Assembly (NCBI GenBank): GCA_905480235.1
Contig: CAJQPP010000021.1
Span: forward strand, 1 to 64,000
Direction of reading: 5' to 3'
Origin: an uncultured Pirellulaceae bacterium
Lineage (GTDB): Bacteria; Planctomycetota; Planctomycetia; Pirellulales; Pirellulaceae
DNA length: 64,000 nt
A program made the position numbers and the translations under genes. The notes beneath the pieces are model-generated. The model saw only the letters and a list, made by a program, of their open reading frames with translations, was not told where the DNA came from and made no database searches. This document shows, piece after piece, positions 37,997 through 47,157 of this stretch (positions are counted from its first letter, which is position 1; each line of letters begins with the position of its first letter).

Positions 37997-38210
37997 GTGC
38001 GGCCATGCCCATTCATCATTTCGGTCAGACGCGAGATGGGTAACCACGACGGCTTTGAATCTTAGAAAAAAGATATTCTCGGTCCAACGCCGGTCACCAG
38101 CCCCAGTCGGTGATGATGGCGTGGTAAAGTCCTCATCATCCTGCCAAGCTCCGCCCCTTGGCATTGCTGCTTAAGAGTTTTGCCAGATGTGGCGTCTGTT
38201 CGACGTCCTC

Positions 38211-40025
38211 TTAACGTCTGCTGCCACCGAATGAGATTGCAGGTTTTTTGAATCGTGGGCGATTGGGTCGGGAACGTTCGCCACCTGACCCAGAGTTTCC
38301 CGAACGCAAGTTCGCGTTCTCCTCTAGCATCCACACCGCCGTATTGACCTCAACTTCCCAAAAGAAGGGCGATCCGCTGAAAATCGGACTCGACCAGATG
38401 ATGCGACCTCTAATTTCGTTGGTGATTGGATGAACGAAGCGATCGGAATCAGCGACCACGTCTACCTCCACAAATTTTTGCTCGTTGGAAGTCAGCCAAA
38501 ACCCCAATGACTCCATTTGATTGGTTTCGTGGTTGAGGATTTGAATTTCCATATTGATTGACTCGTCTGCTGGGCCCGTGATTGCTGACTCGACCAGAAA
38601 CCGTAAACGTGTGGGGTGGGTCACCGGGCTGATCCCAATCAGGATCATATCGATTTTTTGTTTCTGTGGGTTGGCCGTGGGGCTGGGAGACAGCACATAT
38701 GAAATGTCATCACTGTCCCCCAAATCATCGATAGAGCCTGCTAACACGATGCCGTCCAATAATTTTTTTCCGACGGCAAGCGTTGTTTCCACAAATGGAT
38801 CGCTGAACCGGATGTCGTTGATTAATTGCTGATCGGTCAAGGTCTCGAAGAACGCGATCAGGGCTGCCCGCTCGTCGGGGTTGAAATTGAAACGGACCGG
38901 CGGAGCACCCGGGTTGGGGCCGCGCAATCGTGGATCTAGATTGGGGTGGGGTTGAATTCCGTTGCTGTAAAAATTCAGTACCTGATTCAATGTTTGGAAT
39001 CGGCCGTCGTGCATATAGGGTGCCGTCACCGCGATGTTTCGCAGGGACGGAACCCGAAACTTAAAATCATCCGCCGGATTTCCCGTCGTCTCTAAGACAC
39101 CAAAATCGTTGCTGGAGACAATATCCAAGCCGTTATTGGTGGCGTCAGTTGTATTGGCTGGATTGTGAAAAGGTGTGATAAAGGCCTCGCTCATATGGCA
39201 AGCAATACACGCCAGTGGCGTCTGGGACACATTCGGTTTCATGAACAAGTCTTTGCCAAAATTTTCCTGCATCGAAAAATTTGGGAAAGGGTCGAACGGG
39301 CTGTTAACCAGCGCGCGACCTTCGTCGTACTTGGAGGAATAGCTGACTAAGCTGCGCTCGAATTGGGCAATGGCCTTGGCGATTCGATCGGGTGTAACCG
39401 TGGCATCCCCGAACGCATCGATGAACAGGTTGGAATAATAGGGTTGGTGCTCTACGACGTGGAGCAATTCCGTCAGCGTTAAACCCATTTCGATGGGATC
39501 CAAAATTGGCTGCAAAGCTTGGTCTTCCAGGGACGAGGCGCGTTCATCCCAGAACATTTTGCCAGCGTCATAGAAGCGGGCGTTTGCCAAACTCATGGCG
39601 TGCCGGCGCGTGGTACCGCTCTCAAAACCGACGCTCAGGGTCGCGTCGTCGGTAAAGGCCAAAGCCTGTTGATGGCAACTGGCACATGCAATCGTACGAT
39701 TAGCACTGAGACGCTTGTCGTAAAACAAAACTCGTCCCAGCGTTGCCCCAGCATCCGTGGTCTGATTATCCAAGGGCGTATTGTCGTTTTCAATAACCGC
39801 ATTCTGACCCGGCACGTTACCCGGAAAGCGATTGACCAGAAAATGTTCCGGTAAAGTAATGTTCTCGTAATTGTAAGACGTTTCCGGAAGGCGAGGGTAT
39901 AGGTAAGTCGCCACCGCCTGTCGGCTATGGCTGGTTTTGGCAGGCAGGCCCGCAGCCACAAAAATCAGCAACGTGACGACTGCGATGGCCAAAAAAATTT
40001 TTGAACAAATCCACCTGCGTAACAT
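38211..40025 (-). CDS. Di-haem cytochrome c peroxidase/MauG-family protein
   Basis: 604 aa. Signal anchor (IFLAIAVVTLLIFVAAGL). Residues about 95-425 form the di-haem peroxidase fold, with haem motifs CASCH (IACASCHQQALAFTDD) and CIACH (LACIACHMSEAF), axial-ligand region APYMHDGRFQTLNQVLNFY, and family text such as FWDERASSLEDQALQPI. Such enzymes reduce H2O2 or oxidise protein side chains using two c-haems in the periplasm. The last 170 residues (after about 430) are an additional beta-rich domain not found in classical CcpA (RLRFLVESAITGP, INMEIQILNHETNQMESLGF). The ATG has AGGGGAAG upstream. It stands alone; cytochrome maturation genes are not nearby. Confidence 0.88.
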   Translation of the reverse strand: MLRRWICSKIFLAIAVVTLLIFVAAGLPAKTSHSRQAVATYLYPRLPETSYNYENITLPEHFLVNRFPGNVPGQNAVIENDNTPLDNQTTDAGATLGRVLFYDKRLSANRTIACASCHQQALAFTDDATLSVGFESGTTRRHAMSLANARFYDAGKMFWDERASSLEDQALQPILDPIEMGLTLTELLHVVEHQPYYSNLFIDAFGDATVTPDRIAKAIAQFERSLVSYSSKYDEGRALVNSPFDPFPNFSMQENFGKDLFMKPNVSQTPLACIACHMSEAFITPFHNPANTTDATNNGLDIVSSNDFGVLETTGNPADDFKFRVPSLRNIAVTAPYMHDGRFQTLNQVLNFYSNGIQPHPNLDPRLRGPNPGAPPVRFNFNPDERAALIAFFETLTDQQLINDIRFSDPFVETTLAVGKKLLDGIVLAGSIDDLGDSDDISYVLSPSPTANPQKQKIDMILIGISPVTHPTRLRFLVESAITGPADESINMEIQILNHETNQMESLGFWLTSNEQKFVEVDVVADSDRFVHPITNEIRGRIIWSSPIFSGSPFFWEVEVNTAVWMLEENANLRSGNSGSGGERSRPNRPRFKKPAISFGGSRR

Positions 40026-40464
40026 CAGCTTCCCCTGATTAATGTTATGAATGCCTTGTCAGCATGACACAAAGCACGCCGCGTGTTTATCTGCCAAATA
40101 GAGTGGTTTTTCGATTTTGCATCAATTAAACACGGACACGTGAAGAAATGACGTCAGCGACAGCTAAAATTGGTTAAGTGGGAATTTTCTGGAGGACGGT
40201 ACATTACTTCGTAACGCGAAATCCCGCCCCGTTTAACTTACAACCGTGAACATGCCCAACCTGTGCAACGTCGATCCACGGCTCAATCTTGAAAAACCTC
40301 CCAGCCGAATCACCCGTGTCACAGCTCAGTCCCAAGGTCATATTTTCAGACCACTGCAACCGGCAAGAATTCCGTTTCAATGGTTCGGGCCACAATGGTT
40401 CGGACCAATATCGCTCCACGACCTGTTCGGTAGCAGCATCGGTTCCAGGCAGAATGTAAAGGGA
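40026..40464. other. Gene-poor interval
   Basis: About 440 bp between two minus-strand genes. One 71-codon minus frame (40204-40419) has no recognised domain or ribosome-binding site. Confidence 0.3.
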
Positions 40465-42123
40465 TCAGGAATCGCGTGGCGTGCCTGGTTCGCGAATGGT
40501 GTTTAGCCATTGAAGAGCGATCGAAGTGGCCTCGGGCTCCCCAGCAGCTGCGAGATATCCATCCGGGCGAATTAAAATCAGGCCGGCTTGTGACAGTCCG
40601 ATTTGTTTCAACGCTTCTGCTTCGGCCGTACCGAATTCGTGAAACTGGGTCGGCATATCCGAATCCGTATTTTCACTTTGTATATTTTCGGATCCGGATT
40701 CATGCAAATCGAAAGCACGAAAAAAGTTTTGCACAGTTACTGGCAGGCTCTCGATGGCGATGCGTGCCGCGCTCATACCGGTCTTCCAGCCAATGAGGAC
40801 GGCATGCCCGCCACCCAGTGTTGCGTAGAGAGATTTGGCGTCTCCGTTGGCATCCGTCCAAGACAAATCGGGTACTCGCTCGCCCAAACGGAGACCCGAT
40901 TTTTGCTTTCGCAAGTCGAGGCCTTGAATCGTGCTGTTGGGGTACGAGACAGTATATTCAGCGATATTCTGCCGGGCGAGTTCCTGAGTCCATTCGAAAT
41001 GCAGGGCAATTTTTGCAAACGTCTTTCGTACCCACTGCAAAGGACGCAATTCAACGGTTGCGATTTTTGTTGCGTGTGATGTGGTCCGCACGACAAGGTC
41101 TCCAATGCGACTGCGTTCGGAGGAGTAGCTCTGCAGTAACGGACCTTGGCCCAGCAGTTTTTGGCTCCAGGCGATTTTCCAAGCGAGATTGCACGCATCT
41201 TGAATTCCCGTGTTCATTCCTTGGCCTCCCACTGGGCTATGAATGTGGGCGGCATCGCCAGCCAAAAAAACTCGATCGACTTGGTACTGATCAACTTTTC
41301 TCTCGTTGATACGAAACTCACTCAACCAAAGAGGGTCGTACAACTCAATATTTCCGATGCCTCGTTCTTTCATCAACGTCTGCATGTCAGCCAGGGTCGG
41401 ATCGCGATGCAGGGTGTCAGGATCGGTGCGGGGTTTTTCAGCAATCAGTCGCCACTTCGATTCCGTAAATCGGAACAGCACTAAAATACCGCTTCGGCTC
41501 CAGCAAACGACCATTTCAGAATCTGGCATATTGCCTTTGGCTGACACATCTGCCAACCACCAGCGATGTGATTCCTGTTGGCCGGGAAAGTCTAAACCCA
41601 ATGTATGGCGAACGGTGCTGTGTGCCCCATCACATCCGACCAAGTAATCTGCTTGCCATTGCTCCGGTTGCCCGTCGCTGGAACGCACCTCGCATCGGAC
41701 GCCTTGGGGGTGCTGCTCAAAGCCCTCGAGTTCCATGCCCCGTCGAATAGAAACGCCCTGCGACTCCAGATGCTCAGTGATCACGCGTTCTGTCTCGTTT
41801 TGCGGAATCATGACTCCGGTGCCGAACGGATTATCCGACTTGGCGAAATCGATGGCCGCGATTTCTTGACCCTCACTAAAAATTAGGGCTTTTCGCAATG
41901 GACGTCCTGCTCGCAGGAAATCGTCTGCGTTCATACAAAGATCGAGCAATTCCAAAGAGCGACCCCACACCACACCGGCTTTGGAAAGTTGCGATGGAGT
42001 CTCGCGTTGCTCCATGATGGCGACCTCGATTCCCATGCCGTTCAGTTGTGCTGCTAAGGCCAGTCCCACAGGACCCGCACCGGCAATAAGAACTTCTGTT
42101 TCGTTTGTCATGCTGTTTGTCAT
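40465..42123 (-). CDS. FAD-dependent aromatic hydroxylase (PheA/TfdB/MhpA type)
   Basis: 552 aa, class A flavoprotein monooxygenase. FAD motifs are all present: GAGPVGLALAAQL near the N-terminus, CDGAHSTVRHTLGLDFPG (DG motif, about residue 170) and FLAGDAAHIHSPVGGQGMNT (GD motif, about 300). The C-terminal about 100 residues look like the thioredoxin-like domain typical of phenol hydroxylase relatives (LYATLGGGHAVLIGWKTG; ILIRPDGYLAAAG). It uses NAD(P)H and O2 to hydroxylate an aromatic or polyketide-like ring; the substrate cannot be read from sequence. It is 24 kb from the meta-cleavage operon, so a pathway link is possible but unproven. The N-terminus holds a 9-bp duplication (ATGACAAAC twice), giving two possible starts 12 bp apart. 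Confidence 0.85.
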   Translation of the reverse strand: MTNSMTNETEVLIAGAGPVGLALAAQLNGMGIEVAIMEQRETPSQLSKAGVVWGRSLELLDLCMNADDFLRAGRPLRKALIFSEGQEIAAIDFAKSDNPFGTGVMIPQNETERVITEHLESQGVSIRRGMELEGFEQHPQGVRCEVRSSDGQPEQWQADYLVGCDGAHSTVRHTLGLDFPGQQESHRWWLADVSAKGNMPDSEMVVCWSRSGILVLFRFTESKWRLIAEKPRTDPDTLHRDPTLADMQTLMKERGIGNIELYDPLWLSEFRINERKVDQYQVDRVFLAGDAAHIHSPVGGQGMNTGIQDACNLAWKIAWSQKLLGQGPLLQSYSSERSRIGDLVVRTTSHATKIATVELRPLQWVRKTFAKIALHFEWTQELARQNIAEYTVSYPNSTIQGLDLRKQKSGLRLGERVPDLSWTDANGDAKSLYATLGGGHAVLIGWKTGMSAARIAIESLPVTVQNFFRAFDLHESGSENIQSENTDSDMPTQFHEFGTAEAEALKQIGLSQAGLILIRPDGYLAAAGEPEATSIALQWLNTIREPGTPRDS

Positions 42124-42466
42124 GCTGGATTATCCGAATTTCCATAGGACTAGGATTTTCAATGGTAGGGAAACCGACTTACCCGACATCCCATGACCCA
42201 AGGGTCGGGCAGGCATTCCTGACAGGGCTCTCTTTTGTTTATCCGGTAAATTAACCGGTGTTCTTTCGTAAATCTGCGGTGTTCTTTTAATTTCTTAACA
42301 ATGTTGAGAGCAACGAGTGGCAAGTCCAAGGGCGCTTGGGCCATGGTGATTTGGTGGTTATCGTAAATCTGTCATAATAAAAGACGCAGGCTACGAGCGT
42401 GGAAGTTGTACCAGCGGTCATTACCGCTCATGGTATGTTTCCGGACCACCGAAATGGGGAGACGTT
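42124..42466. other. Divergent intergenic region
   Basis: About 340 bp between the divergent hydroxylase and PepSY genes. Nothing beyond expected promoter DNA was seen. Confidence 0.3.
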
Positions 42467-43192
42467 ATGAAACTAAGAACTTGGAGAAAAATCCACCGCT
42501 ATTTAGGGGTCGTCATTGGTATCCAATTGTTTTTTTGGACGCTCAGCGGCGTGATTTTTAGTTGGAACTCCATCCAATCGGTTCGCGGCGAAGACCTGAT
42601 CCGGAAAATTGATCCAGTCAATTTGAATAGCTTTGAGATAATCAACAGTAGCGAGATACTTAAAGACCTTCCCAGCGAACAAAAGGCAGATCAGGTGCTG
42701 TTGAGAACGATGTTAGAAAAACCGGTTTACGAGGTCTCGTTGGTAGGTTCGAAGCAACCCGCGGTAGCGATTTTTGACGCGAGTTCCGGGAAACGGCTCT
42801 CCCCTATCGATGCTGAGACGGCACGCCAAATTGCGGAACGTGATTTTGCGTTTGATGTCGCCGTGAATCAGGTGGAACGGATTACTGAAACGGGGTCCCA
42901 TTCAGAGTATCGGGGAAAAGAGTTGCCGGCCTATCGAGTTGAAATGGATCATCCATCCGGGACGTCCATTTACGTATCGGAGAATCGAGGTGTCGTGACC
43001 ACCCGCCGTAACAACCAATGGCGCGTCTTTGATTTTTTCTGGATGCTGCACACAATGGATTACCAAGGACGTGATAACTTCAATCAATGGCTATTGAAAA
43101 CCGTGTCCATTTTTGGCTTGGTAACCGTCATCTCGGGGTTTGGGCTGTGGGTTAAGACATCCCCGATTTTTCGTAAACGACGGAAGAGCTAG
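42467..43192 (+). CDS. PepSY-domain membrane protein
   Basis: 241 aa. N-terminal membrane segment (YLGVVIGIQLFFWTLSGVIFS) preceded by the basic RTWRKIHRYLG, typical of PepSY_TM proteins. A periplasmic part with two PepSY-like repeats follows (LSPIDAETARQIAERDF; YRVEMDHPSGTSIYVSENRG), then a second membrane segment (TVSIFGLVTVISGFGLWV) and a basic tail. Family members are linked to iron/siderophore reduction or to regulation of membrane proteases; nothing nearby decides which. The motif FDFFWMLHTMDYQGRDNFNQ is the family's usual HxMDY region. GGGGAG precedes the ATG. It faces the carotenoid cluster tail to tail. Confidence 0.82.
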   Translation: MKLRTWRKIHRYLGVVIGIQLFFWTLSGVIFSWNSIQSVRGEDLIRKIDPVNLNSFEIINSSEILKDLPSEQKADQVLLRTMLEKPVYEVSLVGSKQPAVAIFDASSGKRLSPIDAETARQIAERDFAFDVAVNQVERITETGSHSEYRGKELPAYRVEMDHPSGTSIYVSENRGVVTTRRNNQWRVFDFFWMLHTMDYQGRDNFNQWLLKTVSIFGLVTVISGFGLWVKTSPIFRKRRKS

Positions 43193-43316
43193 GAATCCGC
43201 CAAGGCATCTCCAAGGCGGTCGAAACAAATCATTTTCATCGTGCGCCCAAGGCGACTGGCGTGGAGAGATTCTAAATACCCCTAGCCAACACTCACGCGA
43301 GATGTCGCGCGTGGGG

Positions 43317-43365
43317 TGATCCGCGGATCAATTGGGGGAGCGGGTCGAGTCATGCCGAACCCGCT
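43317..43365. terminator. Inverted-repeat cluster between convergent genes
   Basis: Two hairpins in the gap between the PepSY gene and crtB: the perfect palindrome TGATCCGCGGATCA (43317-43330) and AGCGGGT ... ACCCGCT (43339-43365), which overlaps the crtB stop. A third weaker stem, CACGCG/CGCGTG, precedes them. Possible bidirectional terminators; no strong T-run follows. Confidence 0.45.
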
Positions 43366-44575
43366 ACTTCTCTTTCGCCGCATCCAATTGCCGGCCGATG
43401 TGTTGGGACCAAAACCAAAGCGTTGCCGCCCCAATGGCCGAGGCACAGGAGTACATCCAGGGCAGTAGTTGATACGCTTCACGTTTTGGATTTAATCCCA
43501 TGAGAGCGAATAAAACGGTTGCCATCACAAGCGTCATGGATAGGCCGAAGATGGCCAGGTAATGAAATTCAGTTTTCATGGTAAATTCTCCTGCAAATGA
43601 ATTACGTGGTGGTTGTGCGAGAAAGGATGAGTATTTCTTGAGCAAATTGCTGCCGAATTGTTTTGAGCGATGCACCAAGCGGCACGTCAACTCGCGGGCG
43701 ATTTCTCGTCCTACTAATCGCAGTTTTTGGGCCTTGGATACGAAGTGCCGCTGATGCATGACTTGGTAATCGCTACGCTTTATTTCGTTTCCAATTTCTC
43801 GATAAACGGCGGCAGCAACACGAATCCCCAAACGGGTCCCCTCTGGCAAGGCAGGGTAGCCCTGTTTGCCGAGTTCGTAGTGGACGTCGGCCAGCTCCAA
43901 ACATTTCTGGATGGCCGGACGCAATTGAGCATCCGTCGGCGCGGTCTCAAGATCATTCGTTGCGGGAAGCCAGCTGGCTGGGAGATAGAGGCGTCCCAGT
44001 TCCCAGTCTTCACCAACATCTCGAGCGATATTGGTGAGCTGCATCGCGGTTCCCAGAGACTTGGCATTTTCAAAAGCCCGCTCGTCAGTCACGCCCAATA
44101 ATCGGCACATCATCAAGCCGACAACCCCGGCCGCCCGGTAGCAGTACAACTCCAAATCCGCTTGGTCTTTAACGGGCTGGAAATCGATGTCAGATCCCAT
44201 GCCCAGCAATAAATCCAGGGGCAGTTGTTTGGGGATGTCGTAGCGTTGCACCAATTCAAAAAACCACTCCGATGCCGGTAAATGCAATGGGCGGTTAGCA
44301 TAGATTGACTCGATATCTTCTCGCAGTAAGGCGAGCCGTTGGCGGGCAATCTCGACATCTGCAGCTTCGTCCACGGCGTTGTCACACCAGCGACACCAAG
44401 CGTAAAGTTTGCAGACGTCTTCACGAAGGTGTTGCGGAAGCGTGCGGCAGGCCAATGAAAAGGATTTGCTGTGGGACTGGATGAATTTTTGCTTGTCCGG
44501 CAATTCATCAAAAAACCGAATAGCGGCGGGTTGGTTGGTAGCGTTTCCAGTTCTTGTGTTTGCGATTTTAGACAT
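43364..44575 (-). CDS. crtB: Phytoene synthase with C-terminal membrane extension
   Basis: 403 aa from the ATG at 44575, which overlaps the crtI stop by 8 bp. Condenses two geranylgeranyl diphosphates to phytoene. Asp-rich motifs: DNAVDEAAD (residues about 55-65) and NIARDVGEDWELGRLYLP. The synthase part ends near residue 330, the usual family length. The last 70 residues (from MKTEFHYLAIFG) add two membrane segments (LAIFGLSMTLVMATVLFALM; LLPWMYSCASAIGAATLWFW). An in-frame ATG (43579) there has AGGAG 9 nt upstream, so a separate small membrane protein could also be made. Last gene of the rhodopsin-carotenoid operon. Confidence 0.92.
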   Translation of the reverse strand: MSKIANTRTGNATNQPAAIRFFDELPDKQKFIQSHSKSFSLACRTLPQHLREDVCKLYAWCRWCDNAVDEAADVEIARQRLALLREDIESIYANRPLHLPASEWFFELVQRYDIPKQLPLDLLLGMGSDIDFQPVKDQADLELYCYRAAGVVGLMMCRLLGVTDERAFENAKSLGTAMQLTNIARDVGEDWELGRLYLPASWLPATNDLETAPTDAQLRPAIQKCLELADVHYELGKQGYPALPEGTRLGIRVAAAVYREIGNEIKRSDYQVMHQRHFVSKAQKLRLVGREIARELTCRLVHRSKQFGSNLLKKYSSFLAQPPRNSFAGEFTMKTEFHYLAIFGLSMTLVMATVLFALMGLNPKREAYQLLPWMYSCASAIGAATLWFWSQHIGRQLDAAKEK

Positions 44576-46178
44576 GGACGGGTACTCCATAATCTTTTGC
44601 GACAACACCGGCGGTTGCTTTGGCAGTGTTAATGACACCCGGGACGCCTGCACCTGGATGCGTACCTGCCCCGACGATGTACAGGCCTGGAATGTGTCGA
44701 TCGCGATTGTGCGGTCGGAAAAACGCACTTTGCGTTAGCTTGGGCGATACTGAGAATGCCGAACCATGGTGGGCGTTCAACTCGCTGTGAAATTCGCGGG
44801 GCGTAAAATGCCGCCGAGTCACAATGGAACTTCTTAACCCGGGCAGATAGTTTTCCAGAGCTGCCAAAATGGTGTCGCCGTATTGATGCTGCACCTGTTC
44901 CCAATCAATATTGGCATTGCCGAGATGGGGTACCGGGCTCAGAACATAAAATGACTCGCAGCCGTCCGGAGCCATTGATCTATCTGTAATGGTTGGAGCG
45001 TGAAGATAGAGACTGAAGTCATCCGGCAGTTGACTGCCACGAAAGATATCTTTCAGGAGTCCCTTAAAACGCGGCCCAAACAGGATGGTGTGGTGAGCGA
45101 TGTTATCGTAACGTCGCGAGGTGCCAAAATACATGACAAATAACGACATCGACCATTCCATCTTCTCGAGTTGTCGGGATTTTTTTTGTGCGAGCGGATG
45201 ATTCCGATAGAGCTTTGAGTAAGTGTGGTGAACATCGGCATTGGAAATTACGACATCGAAATTCTCTGGAGCCATACCTTTGGCGGCCACGCGGTGTTGA
45301 GGTTGCTCTCCTGCGGTACTGTTTTCCACCAGATCGATTGACTCGACGGGGCTATCCAAGTGCAACTGGCCACCGATATCGGTAAATAGACGAACCAACC
45401 CTTGCACCAGTGCTCCAGTCCCTCCCTTGGGAAAGAACACGCCCCATTCCCGCTCAATCCAATGGATGAGTGTGTAAATGGAACTGGTGTCCATGGGATT
45501 GCCGCCTACCAACAACGGGTGAAAACTGAATGCCTGTCGTAAGTGTTCACTTTTCATGAACCGACTCACCGTTTTATAGACACTGCGGTCGGCCCGCAAT
45601 TTCATCAGGTCGGGAGCGACTCGCACCATATCCGAGAATCGCAGAAAGGGCGCCGCACCCAGTTCGACGTAACCCTTCTCAAATACTTTGCGGGTGTAGT
45701 CAGCAAATCTTCGGTATCCGTCTACGTCCGCGGGGTTGATCCGTCGTATTTGGTTCATTAACTCCTGTTCATCACCCACGTAATCGAACTCCACACCATC
45801 TTGCCAACGGAGTCGATAAAACGGAGAAACTGGAAGCAACTCGACGTAGTTCTCGCGACGTCTTCCGACGAGTTCAAACAGTTCGTCGATGCAGTGGGGT
45901 GCCGTAATCACGGTAGGACCCGCATCGAAAGTAAATCCTTGGTCCTCGTAGACGTAGGCTCTGCCGCCCGGCTTATCACGCGCTTCGAAGATGGTTGTTT
46001 GGAACCCCATCGCCTGTAACCTGATGGCTGCCGCGAGCCCGCCGAAACCGCTACCCACAACAGCGGCTTTGCGAGGCGCACCAGTTTCTCCACGCGGGTC
46101 TTCGGCGAATCGCTGGGTCGCTCCTCCGTCGAGAAGGGCTGCCGTGGTATCGTTTGATGAAAGGTGAGCGTTAGACAT
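44568..46178 (-). CDS. crtI: Phytoene desaturase (CrtI type)
   Basis: 536 aa from the ATG at 46178, overlapping crtE's stop by 8 bp. Converts phytoene to lycopene by successive FAD-dependent desaturations at the membrane. FAD motif AVVGSGFGGLAAAIRLQAMG, then FEARDKPGGRAYVYEDQGFTFD, GPTVITAPHCIDELFEL, and the C-terminal CrtI signature GLYIVGAGTHPGAGVPGVINTAK. A 30-residue polar leader precedes the FAD fold. Length is normal (about 500). Between crtE and crtB in the operon, so the four steps to beta-carotene are encoded contiguously. Confidence 0.95.
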   Translation of the reverse strand: MSNAHLSSNDTTAALLDGGATQRFAEDPRGETGAPRKAAVVGSGFGGLAAAIRLQAMGFQTTIFEARDKPGGRAYVYEDQGFTFDAGPTVITAPHCIDELFELVGRRRENYVELLPVSPFYRLRWQDGVEFDYVGDEQELMNQIRRINPADVDGYRRFADYTRKVFEKGYVELGAAPFLRFSDMVRVAPDLMKLRADRSVYKTVSRFMKSEHLRQAFSFHPLLVGGNPMDTSSIYTLIHWIEREWGVFFPKGGTGALVQGLVRLFTDIGGQLHLDSPVESIDLVENSTAGEQPQHRVAAKGMAPENFDVVISNADVHHTYSKLYRNHPLAQKKSRQLEKMEWSMSLFVMYFGTSRRYDNIAHHTILFGPRFKGLLKDIFRGSQLPDDFSLYLHAPTITDRSMAPDGCESFYVLSPVPHLGNANIDWEQVQHQYGDTILAALENYLPGLRSSIVTRRHFTPREFHSELNAHHGSAFSVSPKLTQSAFFRPHNRDRHIPGLYIVGAGTHPGAGVPGVINTAKATAGVVAKDYGVPVHV

Positions 46179-47157
46179 AGCGTAACTCAAGTGTTGCGAC
46201 GATTTGATCGAGCTGTTTTCGGATACGGGGGTCGAAGTCGATATTGTTCAGTTCGGAAATGGAACCTTCCAGCTTCGAGTTGATCTCTTTGACAGCAACG
46301 ATTTCAACCCGTTCCAGAATTTGCTGGGCACAATCCTGAACCTCAGGAATTTGCTCGCAAGCTAATTGGGCCAATCGCTGGACTTCGGCGGCGCTGGTGG
46401 TGCTGGCCAACCATGCCCACGGCCAAGTGATGCGACGATTACGGAAATCATCTGAGTTACAACGGCTGTAGGCTGCTCTTTGCAATTCGACAAAGTCGTT
46501 TTGCATTTGCAGTCCGATGCCGAGTTGCAATCCGAAATTCGATAACTTATCGCATACCTCGTCGCTACCGCCGCCTAGCATACCGCCTAACCAGGCAGCC
46601 AAAGCTGTGAGCGCTCCGGTTTTTAACTGGCTGATCTGTTCCACTGTTTGTGGAATCGCGTTGGCCGGCAGTTCATTAAAAGTGGCCGTCAGGTCAAGGG
46701 CCTGGCCCGCGTGGCAGTGTTTAATGACTCGCAGCGACTTGTTCATGATGGCCATTGCTTTCGCGGGTGGCAAATCGACCTCCGCCAGTCTTTCCAAGGC
46801 GGCGAAATAAAGCCAATTCCCTGTATTGATTGCCACCGGCACGCCATATTTCAAATGCATCGTTTCTTGGCGGCGGCGATTACGCGAATTGTCCTGGATG
46901 TCGTCGATGATCAAAGAACCGGCGTGTAGTAATTCAACAAACTCTACGATCTCGCTGGGTGCTTCGCCTTTGCCACCAGCAATCCGGAAAGCGATCCCAA
47001 TTAGGTCCGCTCGAATGCGTTTGCCTTTACGGCTCAGAAAATCCTCGAGAGGGCCCCCAAGCGCTTCTCGCCACAACTTGCGGCGGGCATCGCAATTCTC
47101 TGAGTTGGACCTCGTCCTTTGTGAAATGGTATCCATCAGGTTGGGAAGGCTGGGCAT
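46171..47157 (-). CDS. crtE: Polyprenyl (geranylgeranyl) diphosphate synthase
   Basis: 328 aa. Elongates allylic diphosphates, here presumably to geranylgeranyl diphosphate for the carotenoid pathway. First Asp-rich motif DDIQDNSRNRRR (LLHAGSLIIDDIQD) is intact; the second, usually QxxDDxxD, reads QMQNDFVEL, with Asn and Glu replacing two Asp. KGKRIRADL (substrate-binding) and HAGQALDL are present. Two possible starts: 47157 (GGGAG upstream, overlapping crtY by 22 bp) or 47136, where crtY's TGA and this ATG form TGATG. Either way the two genes are translationally coupled. Confidence 0.88.
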   Translation of the reverse strand: MPSLPNLMDTISQRTRSNSENCDARRKLWREALGGPLEDFLSRKGKRIRADLIGIAFRIAGGKGEAPSEIVEFVELLHAGSLIIDDIQDNSRNRRRQETMHLKYGVPVAINTGNWLYFAALERLAEVDLPPAKAMAIMNKSLRVIKHCHAGQALDLTATFNELPANAIPQTVEQISQLKTGALTALAAWLGGMLGGGSDEVCDKLSNFGLQLGIGLQMQNDFVELQRAAYSRCNSDDFRNRRITWPWAWLASTTSAAEVQRLAQLACEQIPEVQDCAQQILERVEIVAVKEINSKLEGSISELNNIDFDPRIRKQLDQIVATLELRYV

